A stretch of 64,000 nucleotides of DNA, taken from positions 72,089,745-72,153,744 of the forward strand of contig NC_083599.1 of assembly GCF_020882245.1 (NCBI RefSeq), read 5' to 3'. Every line of letters starts with the position of its first letter. Position 1 is the stretch's first letter. Below are positions 47,610-59,480 of this stretch, one piece after another. The notes beneath the pieces were generated by a model. It searched no databases, was not told the origin of the DNA, and saw only the letters and a list, made by a program, of their open reading frames with translations. Origin of the DNA: Rhopalosiphum padi (lineage: Eukaryota; Arthropoda; Insecta; Hemiptera; Aphididae). Position numbers and translations under genes: made by a program.

Positions 47610-50600
47610 TTAATATCTTATATCATTTGTTACTTTGATCAGTTGATTGGATTTTTTCAGAGATGCTAATTCTTCGGCTTGGCGTTTGATCGCCGCGTCG
47701 CGTTGTTCGGCCGCGTCTTGTTCAAGCTTCACTGTATTCACATTAATTTCAGCCAGCTCAATCTCTAAATTTTTGTTTTCATAAATCAGCTGGTTAACTT
47801 TTGTTGATAAATCGGATTTTTTGTGTTCCCGCTAAAGACAAAGGCTAAATAAGTTATCTAGTTTAGGGAATTTGATTTAAATAAGTATGTTCCCAAAATT
47901 ATATTCTAACCAAATTATTATAGATAAAAATTTAAAAAACATTAAGATAGACAAGCGCAGACTTTATCCACAGTGTATGTAGGCATACAAATGATACAAT
48001 GGGCTCCTTAAAAATATAGATGTACATACCACTGCGGCATTGCCTTATAAATATGAATATTTATGATTGCCACTATTATTGTTATAATGTTATTACTGTT
48101 TTTATTAGACAATAATATTAATATTAGGTTTATTAATATTTTATTTTTAAAATTGAAAAATAAAACCTATTTTTATAAAGATATATTATTGAAAAAGATA
48201 TAATTTCATGATTCTTATCACATAATAATATTAAGTGATATTTACGACTATCAATATTTTACGTAATATTACACGTATGTGTTATTTTTTTATTATTCTA
48301 AAAAAATGTTACTGTATGACCCACGAAACCATTTAAACAGTGTGATACATTAAATTATGTAATGTTGAGAACACTTGTATATGGATGCTATTGTGGTTTT
48401 AGTTTTAATTTTCATTACCAAGATATGATGATTAAAAGCAATTAATTGTCGTATTTTAAGATGTTATATTGCTATAGCTTCACATGATTATGAGCATAAT
48501 ATTGTATTAATATGTATACCTGATTAAGAAAACTCCTATAATAAAATTTTAATGTTTTTGTGGGTCCTATACAGTTAACTTCCAAAAATGGACTAATAAT
48601 ACTAATACTACTATCACCATATTAAAAATATCAGTCTTAGGTATAGTTATATATATACTATATAGTTTATACAAATAATAGTTACTCAGTTATATTAAAA
48701 ACAATAATAATAAAAAAAATTGGTTATTTTATTATAATAAGTCAATACAAAATAAGTGGTAAGTAGTACCTACTTAATACACTTTTAATACTAAATAAAA
48801 TAAATGTATGGTAATAAAATAGTTAAAAATATTTATAACATTGCTTAGGTTTAGTTTTTTAATCTATATTGTAAGTAGGTACTCAAAATTTGATATTTTA
48901 TTTTAATTCAGTTTTTTAGTTTTTAATTTGTACTTGACAATTTATTGTCCATATGGTTTAGGCTTATTAGAACTTTGTATTAAAATTACAGTCTCGGTTT
49001 CAATTCGTTTAAGACTTCAATACATTTATATGTTTATGTATTAGTATGCTATGCGGAGACCGGAGACTCAAAATAGAAATTAAATTTGTTATGGAAAAAT
49101 TCGCGTGCATTGGTTATACGTTTGTACGCTGAATGCTTAAACTTTTTTCCGCCTATAAATGTGAAAGAAAAATGAATCCTTTGAATTCGAAATTGCAATC
49201 TTATGTTGATACATTATATTTGAAATATTTGGTGCCAATTATAAATTTATTACCAGTCCATTAGGAGTCAATTAGTAGGTACTCGACTCTTTTCGTTTAC
49301 GATATAATTTAGGGTACGTTGGGAGACAACTATAATATACGCCACTATTGTATATTTTCAATAATAGATACACGTTGTCACGTTGTGGATTCTTTTGATT
49401 TTTCTATTATTATGATATTTAACCTAATACGTACGCAAAATATAATATTATGACACTTGCCCGTAATAACTTTCGTATTCCGTTAGCTAATACGCTTTCG
49501 TACAGTTCTTTATATGCATCAATGGTCATCTGAATTTCATCACGGATCTGGATCAACATGAAACCCCGTTCCGTGCAGTTTAACGTTACTTGTCTTATGA
49601 TTTCATCTGCATAAACATGGATTCAATGAGCATTAATTCGTTGTTAAATGAATTTAAAACACACATTTTGAAAATAATATATTTAACTCAAATATAATGC
49701 AATAGTCATTGTTGTAATATTAATTAAATATTTTTAATTAATGTTTGCCTAAAAAATATTTAAATTAATAACGGATTTAAATGTCAAATCCCAGATAAGT
49801 TTTAATATTTAATTTTTTTTTATCCATAATCTACTGTCAGAAAGAGCCATATCTAAATGTGAAAATGGAAATCTTCATCATGACGATTCTCTTAAAATAC
49901 TCATCTTAATTTATCTTAATTTTTAATTTTTAATGAAAGAGTATATCGCGGAGCAGGTCTTGAGCCTATTTCTGATTCTATAAGTTGATGAAAAATCGAG
50001 TTATTAATTTCTTAAACAATCAGCAGATGCGGACATAAAGTTTTTTTTTCATCCCTGTTACCAATCATTAGTTTTTTTTACTGAATATCTGATGTAGTAT
50101 AATAGCACAAAACTTTTTCGATATTGTTTTTGGTTCACACTTTTAATAAATCCAACGATGAGCGGGACAGCTATGTTGAGTTAATATATCGGAAATATCA
50201 TCTATGCGCCAAATCATAAAACCAAAAACATTATTTATCTTCACGAACTACGCTAAATGTTAGCATCAGGTACATAATCAAATTTAACACAGATTTTTTA
50301 CGAGAATCAAAGTGCACGGGGCTAATAAATATATAAATTTATAATTACGATGAAATCGCTCTGATAATATCTATTTTTAATGTATATTATATAGAATGCA
50401 TATAGATGTATAATATTATAAACCAAAACACTTAAAAGAATCAAGGAAGTCATATTGGCTAACACTGGCGATACAAGAAAGGTACATTATAAATTATAAT
50501 ATATATTGTAAATAGGTACGTTAAATATGTGTATCTCATCTTCTCACTCTTTTGTTAATACGAAGTGATTTGTTTTCGTAAACCGGACACTACTTAAGGA

Positions 50601-51968
50601 TTTTTAATTATTTTTTTTTTTTAGTAGATTCTATTTAATGTTTTTTATAATTCAAGAATTTTTACACAATAACATACTATATAATGCTTAGACAAATAAA
50701 TAAAAAATACAAAATCATTAAACGTAATCTTTGTCTTTACATAATTCCAAATGTTTCTAAATTTAAGCTAGCTAATGTAAAAAATAATATTTACGTACGT
50801 TTAATAATACGCTAAATATTAACGTTTAATTTAATAAATTATTCAACATCGATTTGTTGTACTCCTCCCCTTTCTACAAAAAAAGAAAAAAAATTTCTAT
50901 GCGTATTATTCTATTCCATCTACTGGCTTCTTCAAGGTCTTATATAGCCATATAGGTATGTCTCAGGTATTTCAAACTTACTGAAACATTGGCCGTATAA
51001 TTCCTGCTTAATCGGGCAAATCCCAACTTCTTTGGCATTAAATTGTCTCAAATATGTATCAAAATCCTCACCGAGTTTTTTTACATTTAATTCTGTAGCT
51101 GGTTTATTGGATACACATTGACGAAACCTATTACCGTTCACTTCCCATTCTCTAGGTGGTAATATACAATTCAAAATGTCATCACAACTATATCGTTCGC
51201 ATTCGTCCGTATTATCACCAGATTCCATTGGACGAGCATTGCTCTTAATAGAACTTTTATCCTAATGAAGTAAATTAAAAAAAAATTGGTATTTTTGTAT
51301 ATCATATAAATACCACATAGAATCTACATACAATTTCTATTAATTTTTTTTCTAAAAAATTCAAGATTTATGCCTTATTCGTGAGCAAAAAGTATATACA
51401 CTTGTTTGTTACTAGTTAATATTACAAGCTTTGAAGTTTACAAAATTAATACTATATTCCAATCAGTAATAATTCATGCAATCTGTATTTATGTTGCTCT
51501 AGTAATATATATTTTTTTCATTCAAATTGTATTAATAGGTACAAAGAAATATAGGCATGTTTATTTTTTTCTTAATTATTATTTTCCATTATCAATAAAA
51601 ATTATCATATTATGCTACGAAACATTTTTTATATATGATTAATTTAAAATGAAGGGAGTAGTTTTGTTACTTCTTGTATTGGACATTACCCAAATAGTTT
51701 TATTATAATTTTTGGTTTTATAAATAGGATTATATTTATGTTAAAATTTAAATAATATATAAGTTAAAGATTTCTGACACTGGCAATTTCTAAAATATTA
51801 TTACAAGTATTTACAGGAAATATTAAATGGTACCTACCTATAACTAATTTAAAAAAAAATAGTATTTACCTGTTTAGAAATGCTATTATTAGGTATCAAT
51901 AATGGTTTTTCAAATAGTACCAAATTAACTCTGGATTGAAGTAATAATAAATCTTCATCAACACTCAT
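47610..51968 (-). CDS. DNALI1: Axonemal inner-arm dynein light (intermediate) chain, DNALI1/p28
   Basis: Four exons, 51870-51968, 50982-51261, 49461-49606 and 47610-47831, join in frame to 248 aa (vertebrate protein ~258). The product is a subunit of ciliary and flagellar inner dynein arms and binds the neck of the heavy chains; in insects it is expected in sperm and mechanosensory cilia. Signatures: ILNCILPPREWEVNG (~60-75), PATELNVKKLGEDFD, KEVGICPIKQELYGQCF, NEIIRQVTLNCTERG, IRDEIQMTIDAYKELYES, then a coiled coil from ~175 (LSTKVNQLIYENKNLEIELA) ending EELASLKKSNQLIK, as in the family. Intron 3 appears to start with GC (CGG/GCAAGT), the only donor that keeps frame. Start is the ATG of MSVDEDLLLLQSR. 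Intact. Confidence 0.93.
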
Positions 51969-52329
51969 TTTAAATATCTTCAACCACTAGGTAATTATTA
52001 ATATATACCTACCTAGTGTCTATAATTGTTTGGAATAAAATATTATTCTATTTTTTAAACAAAAATGTTGATTTTTTCTTATAAATTATATAAATATTAT
52101 ATGAAAAAAATAAACGTTATGTCGATTTAATTTTCAATAAACAAGGAAATCAGTGTTAAAATATAACATGCTTAATGTCATGGAAACTATTGATTATAGA
52201 ATTATAAATTCTATACATAAATGTGTTATATATATATATAATTATAAAAAGGTATAATTGGCTTATTGGTATATCATACAATGGTATTCTATTTAAGTTG
52301 AAAATTCATAAATTATTTGTGAGTTATAC
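51969..52329. other. 5' flank of DNALI1
   Basis: AT-rich, with a short TA run near 52230. The promoter of the minus-strand DNALI1 gene must lie here, but no element could be assigned. Confidence 0.35.
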
Positions 52330-52775
52330 CTAAGATTAAAAAACCGAATACAACGTTCTCCATAAGTTTTCCTTCAAATAACTGTAAAAAAAACCAACGT
52401 TAATATAGAAAACATTTTATGGACGTAGGTATGAAATTTAAATTTTTAGGAAATAACGATATATTCTAAAACGATTTAAAATATTTATTGTTACCAATTC
52501 AAAAAGTATAAGTCGTAGAAATTTGAATCCAGTAGTTGAGAAAAATAAATTACTTGTATCAACAAAAAATATATTAGTATTTAAATATAAGTAATAATAT
52601 AATATATCCTAGACTGACAAATCATCTTCATTCAGAATCGTTTTTCATATACAATGTACCTAACTATAATTGCATTAAAATTGAACACATCCATTAAAGT
52701 GACCTACTCTCCACGACTCCACTCCTACTATATAGCAGAGCGAGTTTTTTTATTTTATATTGTAGTATATAAAGT
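52330..52775 (-). repeat. Dispersed repeat, copy D (inverted)
   Basis: Read on the minus strand it runs 'actcgctctgctatatagta', 'aatggatgtgttcaatttt', 'aaaacgattctgaatgaaga', 'gatttgtcagtctaggatat', 'aaaatgttttctatattaac', 'cagttatttgaaggaaaact', parallel to 34880-35190 of copy B. Confidence 0.7.
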
Positions 52776-53269
52776 GTATACATAATAGTAAAGCTGGGTA
52801 TTCAGATTGATGCAAAACCCCAATGAGGTTCCCTCCAAAATATTGTTTTCTATAAATTTCATAATAGGTATTTTCACTCTAAAACCACTTTTTGATGCCG
52901 TTTCGTTTGTTTTGCGTAAACATGTTTGTTGTTTACGTCGTTAGATTTAATTTTTATTGCCGTCATGTGCTACAATCCCCCGCCCACCGTAAATACGCCA
53001 CTGAAATCGTTTATAGATATTATACACTGAAAAGCGTAAAACGAAAAATACACGATAGGCGCGATTTAATCGTCGATTCGTGTAAATAAATCGTATTTTA
53101 AGTTTTTACTCGGTGACTGATAAATATATAACCAACCCTAATAAACGTCGAGTTTGTTGTATACATTTATTGATGTTGTAATTGTGCTAAATTATCAAAT
53201 ACTTGCGGGTAACTTAACAAAAAAACCAGGCAAAAAACTCCACTGATTGGTTTTTTTAAACGAATACGT

Positions 53270-53801
53270 ACGTAATGAACGATTATAACAGTTCGTGTCG
53301 GCAATGTAAAAAATCTAGACGACGTTTGTTGGCCGGCCGTACGAAAAAATCGTATAAAAGAATAAAAAAAGTGAAAAAGAGAGAGAGAGAGAGAGATATT
53401 ATTTTTCGCGTTGGAATCACGTGCTGCACTCTATCGCGGATCGCCGCTACGGGAATCGTTGTTAAAATGTATTACTATTACTATTATTATTATCATCGTT
53501 CGTCCACCACGCGCCGCGGTATGAAAATAATAATAATATAATATAGGGCGCAGTCGGCGGCGGTGAACGACGGAACGCCAACCGCTTTGCGGCGGTGAAG
53601 TTGGCCGCCTGATTTACGCCGCCGATACGTGCACGCCGCGCCCCCGAAAACGATCAACGCAGACGGCGCTCACCGGCGCGGTTTTGTGACACCGTACTCT
53701 GGGCTGGGACGTTTTGGCGACCTTGACCGGGAGTGGGCCGCTGCCTAACCTGACGATGACGACGACGATAAAATTATTATTACAAAAAACGAAGATCATT
53801 A
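53270..53801. promoter_or_regulatory. GC-rich, CpG-dense block with microsatellites
   Basis: The sequence turns GC-rich at about 53275 and strongly so at 53545-53760 (cggcggcggtgaacgacgg, gccgccgatacgtgcacgcc). It includes a (GA)n run near 53378-53396 and TAT-type triplets near 53470-53500. Open frames on both strands are compositional. It may be a promoter or first exon whose other exons I could not find. It ends next to the hAT remnant at 53802. Confidence 0.3.
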
Positions 53802-55742
53802 CTAGGGCTAGGATTTCTATGCACTAAAAAATTGTAAAATATGCATTTTATTTATCGAAATATGCAAAAACAATTTTTTTTAAATATTAGTTAATGCTGT
53901 TACATGTGTTCGCGCCGTATGTGGAATTTCGTGGCACCATCGTATCTTTTATGTAATCATTTTCAGGTGGCTTAGTGTCGTGCCCGCCAGCTGTGCGGTG
54001 TGGGTACTATCAATCGCCTGATAATGACCGTTTTTTTCTCGTTTTCATTTTAAAAATTTCAATTATGTGTCCGTGTTTTTCTTAGGGTTCCAATGTTCAA
54101 TGTTCAGTGTCCAATTCAGTCAGGTCATTCTCGCAGTGTCGCCTAAGTTCAGGTTTATTGAACTTTGGTGTGCGTTGACACTGTGGAGATTGAACTTGGC
54201 TGAAAAGGTTATAAAAGCCGGCGCACACGGGCGCCTCTCTCTCTTCGTTTTTGTTTTGCCGTTCGAGCCGCGTGAGAACAATCTCAGCCAGTGGCTATAT
54301 TTCTCTTGTTTGTACAAAAATCATTTTCATTATTCATTATTCACCAGTGTTCTTATTGTTTTAGCGTTTTCTTGTATATGTATTGGTATTCTGTAAGTAT
54401 CGTCATTATTCTTATATAAAATTGCTAATATTATTCCCCAATTCAGGGCGGCCATAAGACATACTTGCAGAACCACGTGAATTAGTCGTTTGTATTGTAG
54501 TTCGTTGTTTTTGAGTTAATCGTCTGAACTGGTGGCCCGTTGGTCGTACGTTCTCGGGATTGTCACACATTTTATTTTATATTGTATTCCTTTTATTGTA
54601 CAAGTGTGGGCATCCCGAGACGGTAGCGTTTTGGTTCGAAGCCGCCAACAGACACCAGTTCCAAGGTAATCGGCTGACGAGCCGCATTATATATTATTTA
54701 TACATTTTCGTAGAGCCAGCTTAGGCTAAATATATTTTTTTTACTGACATATATTAGTGAGCCAGCATAGGCCAATTATATTTTTACTTTGTTATACTCT
54801 TGTTGAACTGGCATTAGTCAACAATATTATATTACTCGTGTTGGTATTTTTTTTATTGAGTAATAACTATACACATTTGTTCCTATTTTTTGTCATTATA
54901 GTGTATTGGGTCAAACAGGCCATAAAGTATTATTTATTATATTATTGAAGAGCCAGCTAAGGCTAATTGCATATTTTTTTTTTTTTCATTATATACTGTT
55001 GCTATTTTTATACTTTGTTTTTATATTTGAACCGGCTTAGGTCAATTAATTTTATTGTATTCTCAAATGAGCTGGCAAAGTCAAAATATATACCTGTTTT
55101 TTTATCATATTATAAATGGTATTATTTATTTTATTTATTCTATTAAACTACTGTGTGAGTAGCGCAGTACGTTCGGTTGCCTACTCACAGTTGTGAAGGC
55201 ACCCTTGTTTTATTGTATTTTTTTTCAAGACAAGAGCCGATCGTGGTAACAACATGCTATATGTTTTTTACATTTTCAATTTATAGAAGATTTTGATTGG
55301 CCGAAACTGCTTTCCACATCACACGATGTTGTTGGAGCATATTTAAATGACGTGATTTGTCCCGGATTTAAAGTAATATTAACATCTTTTTCTTCCGTTT
55401 TATAATCACCGTTTATAATGTTAAACATTTTTAATCCCTTACCTATTCTTTTTTAGTATTAAGTTCATTTTAGTTAAAATAATTAGTATATTTACGATAA
55501 TTAGAAAAATAAACCAATAATTATAGAAGTTTTATTAAATAAATACCATTCAAAATTAACAAGATTTTCAACAATTTATATATATGCAATTATATGTATT
55601 ATGTTTAAAATATGCAAAAATATATAAAAAAAAAAATTGTATTATTTATTCGAGAATAAGCCAAATTGTGAACATATCTGACAACCAATCAATTTCGACC
55701 TAAGGAAAAAAACATGCAAATGCATAGAAATCCTAGAACTAG
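53802..55742. mobile_element. hAT remnant, 1.9 kb, carrying an inserted LTR-like block
   Basis: Ends are CTAGGGCTAGGATTTCTATG and, inverted, CTAGTTCTAGGATTTCTATG. On the minus strand at ~55275-55385 NITLNPGQITSFKYAPTTSC and DVESSFGQSK are a decayed hAT C-terminal region, nearly the same as at 18040-18110. No 8-bp duplication could be matched. The interior 53898-55253 differs in composition and is interpreted as a later LTR insertion. Confidence 0.65.
53898..55253. mobile_element. Candidate solo LTR, ~1.36 kb, with phrased internal repeats
   Basis: The block starts TGTTACATG and ends GTGGTAACAAC; TGTTAC/GTAACA form a 6-bp inverted pair typical of LTR ends, and 'atgc' flanks both sides (53894-53897 and 55254-55257), though the exact right border is 2-3 bases ambiguous. 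Inside, a GAGCCAGCTTAGGCTAA-like phrase recurs at 54713, 54759, 54805, 54950, 55029 and 55069, the first three exactly 46 bp apart, each followed by a T-rich run. TATA-like and GC-rich segments precede it. No gag-pol frames, hence 'solo'. Superfamily not determined. Confidence 0.45.
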
Positions 55743-56286
55743 ATTAACAATAATAAATAACAAAATTAAGAACCAAAATTTGTTTTTTATTATCTGAAAA
55801 ATTGGACGATATAGTGAAGCAAAATCAATACACAATGTCTTTAAAACGTGTGTAGTACGATTATCTAATACGAAAGCGTAAATATTTGAGCTTTGTTCGT
55901 CCGGTGTGCAGCTCTCTATAATAATAATGTTATAGGTTTATAACAATCAGAGAAGTGACTAGATATACCGTATCATTACAAACAGTCACGAGAATCTGAA
56001 TCATATTAATTTTTTTAAATTTAGTTTGTCACATAATGCGATCAGTGATGTTTTTATAATTACTTGCAGAAAACTCGAGTTTATTATGCGACTGTGCTAC
56101 GTAAATAATACGAACAAGTGCGATAGCAAAAGTAAAATTATTGTGTATAAACCTTTTTGTTAAATTTTAAATTCGTTGAATTTTTTATCAACCAAATACA
56201 ATTATATACCTAACATATCATGATATAGAAAAAATTATGGCATCTGTTTGAATAATTTTAATTTATTTTGATTCTAAACATCTAAT
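55743..56286. other. AT-rich spacer
   Basis: No coding segment or repeat could be supported. Confidence 0.4.
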
Positions 56287-56289
56287 CAT

Positions 56290-56342
56290 TCACCCCCCCC
56301 CCCCCCCTCCCCCCCCACCCCCCCCCCCCCCCCCTCCCCCCC
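56290..56342. repeat. Poly(C) tract, ~50 bp, interrupted
   Basis: Almost continuous C with single T or A interruptions, in otherwise AT-rich DNA. Length is likely to be unreliable in assembly and polymorphic. Confidence 0.95.
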
Positions 56343-56835
56343 CAACACGACGATGTTCAAAAACATAATATCTAGTTATCCACCCATTTTTAATATTTAA
56401 TTTTTAAATTCTCGTCTAATGTCTATACTCTATAATATATTGTGATACGACAAAATGAAAACTCACTGTTTAAATAATTATAAATATGATTTTAATATAA
56501 TTTCTTAAATATGATATTATAAGTTATGTGTATAATTTCTAAAAAATTTTGCTAAGACATTTTTAAAATACGATTAAAAACCGATTTTACAATTTCTGAT
56601 CTCTTTTTAAGGGCCCTAATCCTGTCTATTTAAAAAGAAGAAATATTTAGGCAATATCATATTGGGTGCCCACACTCGCACTAATTTTCATTTACCGCTA
56701 ATTAAACTAACGGAAAAGATGCGGGCAACGTCGACGGGTTCTAGCCTCTAGGTCACTTTGTATGGTCGGGTAAAAAGGTAAATTGCAGAACGCGGACACT
56801 TTGTACTATATATATGTACAATGTACATAATATAT

Positions 56836-57232
56836 TTAGGCGTATATTTGCATGGCTTCGCCCCTCGCTCCACCTACATATACATTTTACAAATTTATTG
56901 TAACATTTATTATATTAAATGTATTCAAAAACTTCAAAATTATTTTATTTAACGGCATATAATACATAACTTTTTATCGTTGTCGTTATAAAATATTAAC
57001 GTATAGCTCAATCATTTTAATTTTATTACAAATTTGCAATAGAAAATTCATACAATATATACATGAAGCTTAAATGTTCACATAACACATACCTATCGGA
57101 TATCTTGATTAGAAATTACGTTTTGCATTTTATAATTATCTCTAATAAATAACTTTAAATTTCTTGAAAAACTTTTAAAATATGTAGGGGGGCACCCTTA
57201 ACTCCTAAGTCTTCCTCAATTTACGCCTATGA
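56836..57232. mobile_element. Possible MITE with short inverted ends (ATAGGCGTA-type)
   Basis: 'tttaggcgtatatttgcatg' at the left, with 'cttcgcccctcgctcc', and the inverted right end 'cataggcgtaaattgagg' with 'gggtgcccccc' share the TAGGCGTA start and a GC-rich subterminal patch. The match is short and no duplication was found. Confidence 0.3.
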
Positions 57233-57929
57233 ATTAATATACATAAAGTATATACATATGTATATATTATATACAATTTTATTAAAAATGTTATTAAGTT
57301 TAAATATTATTTGGTAAATCTAAGTATATTATACATTCTCCAAGTTTTTGGACAGCTTTGCGTGAAATACAACTGGACGAATGTGGCAATAAATTACATA
57401 AGAAGTAAAAATCTAATTCTGGTGAAAATAATAAGCTATTAACTATATGTAACCGTAACCAGTTCCAAAACACATAAATAATTTTGAAATTTTAAATTCC
57501 ACATATTATGCATGTTTTTGACATAGATTATTTTTTAATTATATTTATATTTTATATTGTACATTGACTAATAGACAATAGTAATGTACTATGTTTTATA
57601 ATGTATTTTATAAATTTACTTTTTTTATATTTAATTTTTAAATTTTAATAATTTACATTATATAGTTATATACATTTAACACTTAGGTATGCAACTATAT
57701 ACATTAATATATGCTTTATGTATATAATAGTACAAAGTGTCTGCGTTATGCAGTTTAAGCAATGGACCGTACAAAGTGACCGTTTATTATACATTATATA
57801 CGATTAGATTACGTCCTCACTCATAGCTTAATGTCTTATCTCATGAGATGTGCACATTGTTATATTATAGTCATGATTAAATTTAACTTATATCAATTTA
57901 AGATATAAAATTGAAATTTTAAACACCAT

Positions 57930-57994
57930 GAAATATATTTGGAGGGCCACAGCAAAAAGTTCCGAGGGCCACATGTGGGTTGCCGATGCCTGCT
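57930..57994. mobile_element. hAT MITE terminus (one end)
   Basis: Read on the minus strand: CAGGCATCGGCAACCCACAT then 'gtggccctcgg' and 'gctgtggccctcc', the common hAT MITE pattern also seen at 3660. The partner end was not located. Confidence 0.55.
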
Positions 57995-59185
57995 ATAAAT
58001 AATCGATTATCCCTCCAGCAATTGTACGATATCCGGCTTTGGAGAAAAATAATCTTTGTTCGGCGGGTCGGCTACAACAGCCCAAACAAATATATTTCCA
58101 ATTCGTTTCATCTCTAAACCCACTCGTCTTTTGTCAATTATTTATACGAAATACACTATATTATAATTTATAATATGTACATCGATAACACAATATCTAA
58201 AATACTATACAAAACTACAAAAGTGAGTTCATGTCCTTTGTACAAATAGTACTCCTTACCACCCACCAAGAAGACGACCCTGCACATTCTACATAGAAAC
58301 TTCAGGAACAATAAAACGAAATAAATGTAAAGATCCTGCAGTTCTCGTGTATTGTGTACAGAAGGAACAGCTGTCCGCCTGTCCGACGCCGTACTGCGTA
58401 TTAATCGTATTATACATTTTAGTTTAATGTTATTCGCAGGATTTGCTCGGTGACCCTGTCCACTTCCTGTTGAGTGCTATACATGCATACACCATATTAT
58501 ATCCATATAAGTACATAGTATATACTGGTCGGTTGGTGTGTAACGCGAACGATATATTTTGGTGACCGGGCGTACAGCATATTATTGTTCCCGGCCCGAA
58601 CATAATATATATGTTAGCGATAATGTATGTAATACGATATTTTATTAAATAACTACTTATTCTATAAAATTCATAAATATACTCGTTAATATATACAAAT
58701 TACTCTGTTTTACTAGTTAGTATATAAAATATCGATTGGGTTTTCGCTAATGTATGAAATTTATATAATTAGGTAGATGACCGGGACAGGATTATCTAAC
58801 GTACACGATTTGTTGCTGTTGTGGTTTTATTAATAATAATAATAAAAAACAATATATATATATACATATTAAAATTATATAGATCATGTATGAGCAATGA
58901 GCATTAATATTTAATTCTTTAAATGAATTAGGTTCAATATTTAATTTAGGTACATTCAAAAAGTATATAATATATTAGTTATATTATTATGAAATATGTA
59001 AGTAATAATACACATAAATCAGTAATTTGTTGACGTATTCATCAAAAAGACAATTAATAAGAATATCCTAGTTTCATTACACACAATTATACGAATCGCA
59101 TATGTTTTGATTGATGATGACTGATAACTAGACACTCAATTACAATTTTTGGCATGTTTTTATTATTTTTGAATTCAAAAAAGAA
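57995..59185. other. Mostly AT-rich spacer with one odd minus-strand frame
   Basis: A 34-codon minus-strand frame ends at about 58014 (MKRIGNIFVWAVVADPPNKD and onward) and has protein-like composition, but no neighbouring exon or family match was found. The segment 58255-58400 is somewhat GC-richer. Otherwise nothing recognised. Confidence 0.3.
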
Positions 59186-59189
59186 CCAG

Positions 59190-59480
59190 GCATGCGATGA
59201 CGTTCGTGAAGTTGGCCCTTACACTTCATTAAAACAAGTTTTGCATAGTGCCAAAATTTTGCAAATAATTAGCAAGAATTTGCAAGTCCAGTCCCAGAAT
59301 TTGCAAGTCTAAAACAAAGAAGTTATTAGGGGAGGAACCAAAGAAGGGCTAACTTCACGCAGCCCTTACTTGTTGTCCGAAACCTTCGAAACCGGTATCA
59401 AAACACTCGTTATAATTAGCAAGAATTTGCAAGTCCACTCCCGGAATTTGCAAGTCAAAAACCTCACCCCTACAAATTTT
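59190..59480. repeat. Compound repeat: duplicated 47-bp unit plus inverted GTGAAGTTGGCCC words
   Basis: The unit 'aattagcaagaatttgcaag' with 'tcca.tccc.gaatttgcaagtc' occurs at 59267 and 59414. 'gtgaagttggccctta' (~59207) faces 'agggctaacttcac' (~59345). Within each unit 'gaatttgcaagtc' is itself duplicated. It looks like part of a structured non-autonomous element. Confidence 0.6.

Noticed and set aside
53275..53541. 88-codon plus-strand frame with KKRERERD and poly-Tyr
   Set aside because: Produced by GA and TAT microsatellites; no family likeness.
54067..54396. 109-codon plus-strand frame in the LTR-like block
   Set aside because: Hydrophobic, composition-driven and without a relative; more likely LTR noncoding sequence.
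58010..58135. Minus-strand 34-codon frame MKRIGNIFVWAVVADPPNKD and onward
   Set aside because: Protein-like but isolated, with no neighbouring exon and no recognised family; kept only as a note.
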